A stretch of 6,484 bases of DNA from JAQVSH01 sp964451605 (lineage in GTDB: Bacteria; Bacteroidota; Bacteroidia; Bacteroidales; UBA4181). Of this stretch, positions 1 through 5,373 are shown in pieces (the first letter of the stretch is position 1; every line of letters begins with the position of its first letter). The stretch lies in NCBI GenBank assembly GCA_964451605.1, contig CAYVJA010000103.1, positions 1-6,484 of the forward strand, given 5' to 3'. A program made the translations under genes and the position numbers. The notes under the pieces were generated by a model. The model was not told where the DNA came from, ran no database searches, and saw only the letters and a program-made list of their open reading frames with translations.

Positions 1-193
1 CTCCGATACTCAATAGCCAGAGCAATGCAAACCAGATGTAACTCATCAAATCGACAGGAATGGGTCGGAAGGGTGGCGAATCGGGAACGAGCAACGAAAA
101 GTCGGAAAGTATAGCATCGAAAGAGCCTTTTAGCAGAAAAGATAAAGCAAAAGCCCAATAGTAGGCAAAGAGAAGACCCAACCCTCCAAAAAC
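1..193 (-). pseudogene. Out-of-frame continuation of the DUF6427-like membrane protein (runs off left edge)
   Basis: Reading leftward on the minus strand in the frame with codons at 191-193, 188-190 and so on, there is no stop through position 2, giving about 64 residues. It begins VFGGLGLLFAYYW, a natural continuation of the FNWR motif that ends the useful part of the neighbouring frame. It then has a polar stretch (PDSPPFRPIPVD) and a further hydrophobic segment (YIWFALLWLL). This is the composition expected of the C-terminal half of the same membrane protein. The five-A run at 188-192 (T5 on the coding strand) lies exactly at the switch. With a sixth base there, the join reads NWRFFGGLGLLF. 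The remainder lies outside the window, so the gene's true end cannot be seen. Confidence 0.6.
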
Positions 194-675
194 CTCCAGT
201 TGAACGCTCTGAAAAAGATCAGACCCACTGGAATCAGCAGGACAAAAATAAGCACTGGCGGAGTAAGCCAGGCTGCCAGACCAAGACAGCAACCGGCGGG
301 AAAAAGGATGTAGGCCAATCGGTTATACCGATACGATTCCAACAGGCAGGCAAGCACGCCAAAGAGACAGAATGCGGTGGCCACAGAAATCAGGCTGAAG
401 CGAAACTGTCCGAGACCGGCCAGGATAAAGAGAAAAAAGAAGGCAGGGAGAGCTGTACGTTCGCCCATTAGTCTGTTTCGCTGCGAAAGCAGCGTGAGCA
501 AAAAAGCCTGACCCAGTATGAGCAGTAAAATGGCTCCCTTCTCAATGAACGGATAGTCAGGGAAAAGCCGATCAGCAGGCAACTCCATAAAAAATGGGAC
601 CCATAGCGCGCAAACTATGAGCGCAATAGCCCATTTGGAGCTCCGTTGCAGCGATCGTATTCCCCTTCTGGGCAT
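130..675 (-). CDS. DUF6427-like polytopic membrane protein, probably frameshifted (N-terminal 181 aa)
   Basis: No enzymatic function can be assigned. The 181-residue product is very hydrophobic, with membrane segments at roughly residues 14-30, 46-64, 76-90, 94-112, 120-136, 138-156 and a short tail. A charged FRAFNWR stretch near 155-161 resembles, from memory, the conserved RPFNWRE-type motif in the middle of the Bacteroidota DUF6427 family, whose members are about 300 residues. The ATG at 675 is 3 nt past the purD stop, so the gene is almost certainly co-transcribed with purD. The product looks truncated. After Arg161 the frame soon ends (stop at 130-132), while another frame continues as a membrane protein to the window edge. 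Frameshift, assembly error and a true short form are all possible. The membrane-protein call is firm; the family name is a memory-based match. Confidence 0.7.
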   Translation of the reverse strand: MPRRGIRSLQRSSKWAIALIVCALWVPFFMELPADRLFPDYPFIEKGAILLLILGQAFLLTLLSQRNRLMGERTALPAFFFLFILAGLGQFRFSLISVATAFCLFGVLACLLESYRYNRLAYILFPAGCCLGLAAWLTPPVLIFVLLIPVGLIFFRAFNWRFLEGWVFSLPTIGLLLYLFC

Positions 676-678
676 AAC

Positions 679-1956
679 CTAACGGGCTAAAAGATCGAAA
701 CCGATGTCGGGACGGAAATATTTTGCTTCGTACTGCAGTTTGCCGGCCGAACGATTCGAAATATCCAGCGCCTCTTGCAGGGTATCACCTTTTGCACTCA
801 CGGCCAGAACACGTCCGCCGTTTGTAACCACCGAAGTACCCTCGAATCGGGTTCCTGCATGAAAAATCAAGGCTTCGGAAGGGGCGTCCAATCCCGAAAT
901 CACTTTTCCCTTGGCATAATCACCGGGGTATCCACCCGAAACCAAAACTATCGTGGTCACAAACCGCTTGTCGACATCGAGCGTCTGCCGGTTAAGCGTC
1001 TGATTTCGCAATGATTCAAACAGATTGAGCAAATCCGAATTCAGACGCGGCATCACCGCTTCGGTTTCAGGATCGCCCATCCGCACATTGTATTCAATAA
1101 CATAGGGGTCGCCATCGACATTCATCAATCCGATAAAAAGGAATCCGCGATAATCAATTCGCTCGTTTTGTAAACCCTGCACAGTGGGAATGACAATACG
1201 CTCCTCTACCTTTCGCATAAAGTCGGGCGTTGCAAAGGATACGGGCGAAACTGCACCCATTCCGCCGGTATTGGAGCCTGTATCGCCGGCACCCACCCGT
1301 TTGTAGTCTTTGGCCTCGGGCAAAATCAGATAGTGTTTCCCATCGGTAAGTACAAAAACCGAAACCTCGATACCGCTGAGAAACTCCTCTATTACAACCG
1401 TGTTGCCCGCCTTGCCGAATTTCCCGCCAAACATGGCCGACAACTCCTCAACTGCCTCTTCTATGGTGGGAAGAATCACTACCCCCTTCCCCGCTGCAAG
1501 TCCGTCGGCTTTCAATACATAGGGAGCAGACAGTGTCGACATAAACTGTCTGGCCTCCTCAGACTGGCCGACACGAAAACTGCGATAACGGGCAGTGGGA
1601 ATCCGGTTACGTTGCATAAAGGCCTTTGCAAACTCCTTGCTTCCTTCCAGCTGTGCACCCGCTGCATCGGGCCCCACAACCAACAGATGACCCAAATCGG
1701 GGATTGCCGAAAAATAGTTGTGTATCCCCTTAACCAAAGGATCTTCCGGACCTACCACCACCATTTGGATGTCATGTTCACGAACTGTCTTTTCCAGAGC
1801 GGGAAAATCGTCGACAGCCACGGGCAGATTGGTACCTAAAGAAGCGGTTCCGGCATTGCCGGGAGCGATAAAAAGCTTTGACAGTTTCGGACTCGACACC
1901 AGTTTCCAGGCCATAGCATGTTCGCGTCCGCCCGATCCGATAAGCAAAATATTCAT
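679..1956 (-). CDS. purD: Phosphoribosylamine--glycine ligase (GAR synthetase)
   Basis: PurD carries out the second step of de novo purine synthesis, joining glycine to 5-phosphoribosylamine with ATP to give glycinamide ribonucleotide. It is cytosolic. The 425-residue length is normal for the family. Visible motifs in order: N-terminal GSGGREHA (7-14), GPEDPLVKG (69-77), the ATP-grasp loop KADGLAAGKG (149-158), GSNTGGMGA (227-235), the metal/ATP-binding EYNVRMGDPET (288-298, with NVRMG where many phyla have NARFG), and the C-terminal GGRVLAV (380-386) and YFRPDIG (413-419). The frame stays open upstream to 2145, but that extension would cross both divergent promoters and the bactofilin start. 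The ATG at 1956, which begins MNILLIGSGGREH, is the family's normal start. It has its own promoter about 30 nt upstream and is followed by the membrane-protein gene after 3 nt. Confidence 0.97.
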   Translation of the reverse strand: MNILLIGSGGREHAMAWKLVSSPKLSKLFIAPGNAGTASLGTNLPVAVDDFPALEKTVREHDIQMVVVGPEDPLVKGIHNYFSAIPDLGHLLVVGPDAAGAQLEGSKEFAKAFMQRNRIPTARYRSFRVGQSEEARQFMSTLSAPYVLKADGLAAGKGVVILPTIEEAVEELSAMFGGKFGKAGNTVVIEEFLSGIEVSVFVLTDGKHYLILPEAKDYKRVGAGDTGSNTGGMGAVSPVSFATPDFMRKVEERIVIPTVQGLQNERIDYRGFLFIGLMNVDGDPYVIEYNVRMGDPETEAVMPRLNSDLLNLFESLRNQTLNRQTLDVDKRFVTTIVLVSGGYPGDYAKGKVISGLDAPSEALIFHAGTRFEGTSVVTNGGRVLAVSAKGDTLQEALDISNRSAGKLQYEAKYFRPDIGFDLLAR

Positions 1957-1975
1957 AAAGGGGAGTGTTTTTATA

Positions 1976-1985
1976 GGAGCGCTCC
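1976..1985. repeat. Perfect 10-bp palindrome GGAGCGCTCC at the purD start site
   Basis: GGAGCGCTCC is its own reverse complement. It abuts the purD -7 box (its last base is the first base of CAAAGGTA on the plus strand) and covers the predicted transcription start. Such a position would suit a repressor operator or a small hairpin at the mRNA 5' end. It could also be chance, since the symmetry does not extend further and there is only one copy. Confidence 0.4.
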
Positions 1986-2016
1986 AAAGGTACACCTTAT
2001 CCGAAAAAAGCACAAA
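1985..2016 (-). promoter_or_regulatory. Predicted purD promoter, Bacteroidota type
   Basis: On the minus strand a TTTG box (2016-2013) is followed after exactly 20 nt by TACCTTTG (1992-1985). This matches the Bacteroidota housekeeping promoter consensus TTTG, 19-23 nt, TAnnTTTG. Transcription would start near 1979, leaving a leader of about 20-25 nt before the purD ATG at 1956. No strong Shine-Dalgarno sequence precedes that ATG, as is usual in this phylum. Confidence 0.7.
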
Positions 2017-2067
2017 CTGCGCATAAAAATGTTGCAAGGGGTCTTTTGGCTCACGGGTCCCCATCGT

Positions 2068-2099
2068 ATTGCATCTGTTCGACTTTTTATGTACCTTTG
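2068..2099 (+). promoter_or_regulatory. Predicted promoter of the bactofilin-atp operon, Bacteroidota type
   Basis: ATTG (2068-2071) is followed after 20 nt by TACCTTTG (2092-2099), matching the Bacteroidota consensus at the -7 box and three of four bases of the upstream box. Transcription would start near 2105, with a leader of about 25 nt before the bactofilin ATG at 2129. The -7 octamer and the spacer length are identical to those of the divergent purD promoter. No second promoter is obvious in the short gaps downstream, so this one probably drives the whole atp cluster. Confidence 0.68.
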
Positions 2100-2128
2100 C
2101 GCTCGATTTAGAGAACCAAAATAACTCT

Positions 2129-2485
2129 ATGGCTAAACACGCCACCCCCGATCTTCATCCCTATAACAAGCTGATTCCCGGAACAGTTATGACCGGAGAA
2201 ATTCGCGCTAAGGGAGATTTCAGGCTCGACGGTTTCCTGAAAGGGACGCTTCATGTAGAGGGAAAACTGGTTGTGGGCGAAACAGGACGGGTAGAAGGAG
2301 AGCTCTTTTGCCGTACAGCCGATCTGTTTGGACAGTTCGAAGGGGAGATACATGCCCGAGATCTGCTCTCCATGAAATCCGGCTGCCACGTAATCGGTAA
2401 AATTTTTGCCGGCAGGTTAGTGGTCGAACCAGGCTGCGTTTTCAACGGTAGTTGTCAGATGGAGACTCCGGACAATGAAGGTTGA
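2129..2485 (+). CDS. Bactofilin-family polymer-forming cytoskeletal protein
   Basis: Bactofilins are small cytoplasmic proteins that self-assemble into filaments through a right-handed beta-helix and often act as membrane-associated scaffolds. The 118-residue product shows the family pattern: a short polar N-terminus, then repeated beta-helix rungs from about residue 18 to 110 with regularly spaced glycines and hydrophobics (TGEIRAKGDFRLDG, GKLVVGETGRVEGEL, ending in VVEPGCVFNG near 98-107), and a short polar tail. The frame extends back to 2069, but that would overlap the promoter; the ATG at 2129 starts right before the normal MAKHATPD-type N-terminus. Its TGA shares one base with the ATG of the next gene (TGATG, 2483-2487), implying translational coupling with the F0 genes. 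Its role in ATP synthase biology is unknown; any scaffold function is inference. Confidence 0.88.
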   Translation: MAKHATPDLHPYNKLIPGTVMTGEIRAKGDFRLDGFLKGTLHVEGKLVVGETGRVEGELFCRTADLFGQFEGEIHARDLLSMKSGCHVIGKIFAGRLVVEPGCVFNGSCQMETPDNEG

Positions 2486-2910
2486 TGCAATACAATATGC
2501 GTAAGTACTTTATCTATATGACCATTCTCTTGCTGCTCCTGTCAGGTGTAGTAGGCTTTCTTTATGCAGGGCCGCTTATGCACCTCAGATTTCCGGGGGT
2601 TATGTGGATGGTGATTCTCCCCTGGTTGCTTACAATGGTCTGCGGTCTGGTATTGTGCCGAAAATTGAACAAAAAGTCTGTGCCGTTTGTCTCTTTGTTC
2701 ATTAACCAGCTGGGCATCAAGTTTCTTATCATGTTACTCTTATTAGTGGTAATTGGGTACCTTTTCATAGAGCATATTAAACCGGCTCTGCTCACCCTCT
2801 TTTTCTCCTATATAGTATTCTTGATTGCCGAATATATCTGGGTCTATCACTTGATTCAAAAGAGCCGGAAAGATGGTTCACAAACTCTGCTCAACTGCTC
2901 ACAGAGATGA
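2485..2910 (+). CDS. Small four-helix membrane protein in the AtpI position
   Basis: The 141-residue product has four likely membrane helices, at about residues 8-28, 37-58, 76-96 and 99-122, with basic loops (RKLNKK, 59-64) and a basic tail (QKSRKD, 125-130). It has no recognised catalytic motif. In many bacteria the gene just upstream of atpB encodes AtpI, a small membrane protein linked to c-ring assembly or magnesium/calcium transport; topology and position fit such a role, but sequence similarity to AtpI is not evident by eye. In flavobacteria a DUF6168 protein occupies this slot, a possible relative recalled from memory. The start at 2485 overlaps the bactofilin stop (TGATG). An internal ATG at 2497 is an alternative. 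Its TGA overlaps the atpB ATG (ATGA, 2907-2910). A separate AtpZ gene, sometimes present here, is absent. Confidence 0.78.
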   Translation: MQYNMRKYFIYMTILLLLLSGVVGFLYAGPLMHLRFPGVMWMVILPWLLTMVCGLVLCRKLNKKSVPFVSLFINQLGIKFLIMLLLLVVIGYLFIEHIKPALLTLFFSYIVFLIAEYIWVYHLIQKSRKDGSQTLLNCSQR

Positions 2911-3989
2911 GACTTCTGTATATATCCGCTCTGCTTTTGCTCTTCTGCCTCTCACCGCTCCGGGGCAGTTCAACCCCAAGTGAGACAAAGGTTGCCGAAC
3001 CCTTTAAAGCGGGCGATTTCATCATGAAACACGTCCTCGATGCACGTGAGTGGCATCTGCTCTCCTGGCAGGGAAAAGATGTATCCATCCCTCTTCCGGT
3101 AATTGTATATAGCAAACACTCCGGCTGGCACTTTTTCCTCTCTTCCGCCTTTCATCACGGCCAACAACCATTTGAGAATCTGCATCTTGAACCCTTTGGA
3201 AAGAGTACCCGAATTGCAGAAACGCTCCCCGATCAGTCTATTTATCACCCTATAGATCTCTCTGTTACCCGTAATGTAGCCTCGCTTTGGGTGGGAGCCT
3301 CTCTGATGCTGTTATTGTTTCTGGGAGTAGCCCGAAAATACCGAAAAAGAGAAGGCATGGCGCCCAAGGGACTACAAAATGCCATGGAGTTGTTGATTCT
3401 CTTCATACGCAACGAAGTGGTTATCCCGGCAATGGGAAAAGAGCGTGCGGCCAAATATCTTCCCTGGCTGCTTACCCTCTTTTTCTTTATTCTCCTGAAC
3501 AATCTATTGGGATTGATCCCTTTTTTCCCCGGAGGAACTAACCTGACGGGGAATATTTCAGTTACGGTGGCGCTGGCCCTTATCACCTTTGTAATAACCA
3601 ATATAAGCGGCACCCGCCACTATTGGCAAGAGATTTTCTGGCCCCCGACCGTTCCCCTGATGCTCAAGTTTCCGGCCCCTATTCTTCCTCTGGTTGAATT
3701 ACTTTCGGTAATCACCAAACCGGTAGTACTCTCTATCCGGTTATTTGCCAATATTACAGCAGGTCATATCATTATTCTCTCTTTCTTTACCCTGATTTTC
3801 ACGTTGGGAGAGATGGGTGCCGCCTACGGACTGGCTGCCAGCCCTATCACGTTGATTTTTACTATTTTCCTGAATTTTCTGGAGATGTTGGTTGCCTTTA
3901 TTCAGGCCTATATCTTTACCTTGTTCTCGGCCCTGTATGTAGGAATGGCAACCGAAAATCCGGCCCATAACGCAAGTCATAATCATTAA
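2907..3989 (+). CDS. atpB: F1F0 ATP synthase subunit a
   Basis: Subunit a is the membrane stator that forms the two proton half-channels against the c-ring. The 360-residue protein is longer than the roughly 270-residue E. coli form because of a signal-peptide-like N-terminus (hydrophobic 3-16, then LRGSS) and a probable periplasmic region to about 120, typical of Bacteroidota as I recall. Membrane helices follow at roughly 124-143, 186-206, 215-233, 255-275, 282-302 and 308-345. The essential arginine is Arg278 in LSIRLFANITAGH, matching E. coli Arg210. Gln333 in FIQAYIF matches Gln252. His287 and Glu326 occupy the positions of E. coli Glu219 and His245, a known swapped pairing also found in mitochondria. 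The start is supported by the ATGA overlap with the preceding gene; atpE follows after 13 nt. Confidence 0.97.
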   Translation: MRLLYISALLLLFCLSPLRGSSTPSETKVAEPFKAGDFIMKHVLDAREWHLLSWQGKDVSIPLPVIVYSKHSGWHFFLSSAFHHGQQPFENLHLEPFGKSTRIAETLPDQSIYHPIDLSVTRNVASLWVGASLMLLLFLGVARKYRKREGMAPKGLQNAMELLILFIRNEVVIPAMGKERAAKYLPWLLTLFFFILLNNLLGLIPFFPGGTNLTGNISVTVALALITFVITNISGTRHYWQEIFWPPTVPLMLKFPAPILPLVELLSVITKPVVLSIRLFANITAGHIIILSFFTLIFTLGEMGAAYGLAASPITLIFTIFLNFLEMLVAFIQAYIFTLFSALYVGMATENPAHNASHNH

Positions 3990-4002
3990 TCACTCAAATA
4001 TT

Positions 4003-4290
4003 ATGTTCTTATCTATCTTTTTGCAAACTGCAGCTGAGCAAATCGTACCGTTGTCCGGGACTTCCGTTGGTTTTGGACTTGCCGAAATGGGAGCCTCACT
4101 TGGAGCCGGTCTTGCGGCATTGAGCGCGGCCGTAGGCATTAGTCGGATTGGCAGTTCTGCCCTGGAATCAATTAGCCGGCAGCCGGAAACTGCCGATGTA
4201 ATCAGAACCAACATGATTATTCTGGCAGGTTTGATTGAGGGTGTTGCCCTCTTTGCCATCGTTCTCTGCCTCCTGATTGTTTTGGGCTAA
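4003..4290 (+). CDS. atpE: F1F0 ATP synthase subunit c
   Basis: Subunit c is the two-helix proteolipid that forms the rotating ring. The 95-residue protein has a hydrophobic N-terminal extension of about 20 residues, helix 1 (about 22-50), the polar loop with the invariant RQP (59-61), and helix 2 (about 68-94). The ion-binding carboxylate is Glu79 in LIEGVALF. Aligned to the sodium-type c subunit of Ilyobacter, the sodium ligands Gln32 and Ser66 correspond here to Ile46 and Gly80, so proton coupling is the better inference. The helix-1 glycine repeat is largely replaced: positions 39, 41, 43, 45 and 47 are Ala, Ser, Ala, Gly, Ser. The gene has spacers of 13 nt upstream and 24 nt downstream in an otherwise overlapping operon, which may allow independent, higher translation. 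No clear Shine-Dalgarno sequence is seen. Confidence 0.96.
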   Translation: MFLSIFLQTAAEQIVPLSGTSVGFGLAEMGASLGAGLAALSAAVGISRIGSSALESISRQPETADVIRTNMIILAGLIEGVALFAIVLCLLIVLG

Positions 4291-4314
4291 CCTCTTTTCT
4301 TCAATCAACGATTC

Positions 4315-4815
4315 ATGGAACTGATCAGTCCCACCTCACTCCTCTTCTGGATGACGCTTACCTTTCTGTTGGTATTGCTCATCCTGAAAAAGTATGCATG
4401 GCGACCCATCCTGCGGATGCTCGATGAGCGTGAACAGAAGATTGATGCATCGCTTAAACTGGCCGATCAGACCCGTGAGGAGATGTTGCTGTTGCAGACC
4501 GAAAATGCAAAAGCCATGGAGGAGATGCAGGTGAAACGAAAAGAGATGCTGGTGGAAACAGAAACCCTGCGGAAAAAAATGCTCGATAAGGCATCGAACG
4601 AGGCTCGTGAAACGGCCGATAAAATGATTGAAGAGGCCAGAATGCGCATTACCCAGGAAAAGATGGCGGCCATCGAGGCACTGAAATGGGAGTCGGCTCT
4701 GCTGGCACGCGAGATGGCCGAACGAATTCTCCGTAAGGAACTCTCGTCACAGACCGTGAAAGAGGGGTGGATGAACCAGCTTATCGAAGAGGTTTCAATA
4801 GAAAAAAGAGGATGA
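4315..4815 (+). CDS. atpF: F1F0 ATP synthase subunit b
   Basis: Subunit b is the peripheral stalk that holds the F1 head against rotation. The 166-residue protein has the expected plan: one N-terminal membrane helix (about 8-25), the basic turn KKYAWRPILRMLDERE (25-40) that follows it in this family, and a long charged alpha-helical region likely to form a coiled coil (about 35-145), then a C-terminal delta-binding segment (LAREMAERILRKEL, about 130-143). Length is normal. It is rich in methionine (13 of 166). Only one b gene is present, so the stalk is probably a homodimer. The start lies 24 nt past atpE, and its TGA overlaps the atpH ATG (ATGA, 4812-4815). Confidence 0.96.
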   Translation: MELISPTSLLFWMTLTFLLVLLILKKYAWRPILRMLDEREQKIDASLKLADQTREEMLLLQTENAKAMEEMQVKRKEMLVETETLRKKMLDKASNEARETADKMIEEARMRITQEKMAAIEALKWESALLAREMAERILRKELSSQTVKEGWMNQLIEEVSIEKRG

Positions 4816-5369
4816 ACCAGGGGATGATTGCGCTCCGCTACGCCCGGGCACTGCTCGATGTAAGCCGAACCAAAGGGTTGGAAGACCGCATCTACAGCGA
4901 TCTGAAGCTTCTTTCGCAAATGCTTGCAGAAGTTCCTGCATTCCATCTCTTTTTGGCCGGCCAGACGGTGCCCTCAAAGAAGTTGGAATTGCTGAAAACC
5001 ACCATCTTCCCCCATGTGCACTCTCTAACCTGCACCTTTCTGGAGCTGCTTATCAAAAAAAAACGCGAAGATATGCTCAATACGATGATCCGGAGTTACG
5101 GACGTCAGTATAAAGCCTTGAAGGGAATTCGTGATGTGGTGGTTACTGTGGCCACTCCTCCCGACCTGGCCGACAAAGCGCGCTGGAAAGCTGTGATGAA
5201 GAACATTCTGGGTTCGGCTGTCGAGGTTGAAGTGCAACAAGACAGCGAAATCATTGAGGGTTTCACCATTGAGATCGATCACCAACTGTACGACGCCACG
5301 GTAAAAGGTGCTCTCCAAACCATGGAAAAGGCCCTGTCGGAAAAAATGCCGATATCTTTAAAAGCGTAA
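4812..5369 (+). CDS. atpH: F1F0 ATP synthase subunit delta (OSCP-like)
   Basis: Subunit delta joins the top of the F1 head to the b stalk. The 185-residue length is normal. The N-terminal helical domain carries the family's RYARALLD (9-16), and the C-terminal signature is recognisable as IIEGFTIEIDHQLYDATVKG (147-166), the equivalent of the usual GG(F/L)-x-I-x-x-x-x-x-D-x-S motif. The frame extends upstream to 4767 inside atpF, but the ATG at 4812 overlaps the atpF stop as ATGA and gives the normal N-terminus. A second ATG at 4824 (MIALRYAR) is a weaker alternative. A run of nine A (5055-5063, encoding Lys82-84) is the longest homopolymer I see in the operon. The stop is 4 nt before atpA. Confidence 0.95.
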   Translation: MNQGMIALRYARALLDVSRTKGLEDRIYSDLKLLSQMLAEVPAFHLFLAGQTVPSKKLELLKTTIFPHVHSLTCTFLELLIKKKREDMLNTMIRSYGRQYKALKGIRDVVVTVATPPDLADKARWKAVMKNILGSAVEVEVQQDSEIIEGFTIEIDHQLYDATVKGALQTMEKALSEKMPISLKA

Positions 5370-5373
5370 TTGT

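Noticed and set aside
1333..1839. 168-codon open frame on the plus strand
   Set aside because: It lies wholly antisense to purD, shows no recognisable domain, and has a composition expected of a shadow frame.
2069..2128. Upstream extension of bactofilin to an ATG at 2069
   Set aside because: The extra 20 residues would be encoded by the promoter itself, including the TACCTTTG box, and do not resemble a bactofilin N-terminus.
1957..2145. Upstream extension of purD to a start near 2145
   Set aside because: It would cross both predicted promoters and overlap the bactofilin start. The standard PurD N-terminus (MNILLIGSGGREHA) begins at 1956.
2907..2970. Possible lipoprotein signal at Cys14 of subunit a
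   Set aside because: The residues before the cysteine (LLLF) do not fit a lipobox, which needs a small residue just before Cys. An ordinary signal peptide or signal anchor is more likely.
3245..3613. 122-codon open frame on the minus strand
   Set aside because: It lies inside atpB on the opposite strand and has no promoter or domain support.
4003..4290. Sodium-coupled c ring
   Set aside because: The positions of the sodium ligands Gln32 and Ser66 of Ilyobacter are Ile and Gly here, so the binding site looks proton-type.
4767..4811. Upstream extension of atpH inside atpF
   Set aside because: The ATG at 4812 overlaps the atpF stop as ATGA and gives the normal delta N-terminus.
4467..4946. 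159-codon open frame on the minus strand
   Set aside because: It is antisense to atpF and atpH. Its serine- and arginine-rich translation is what the reverse of a charged coiled-coil gene yields.
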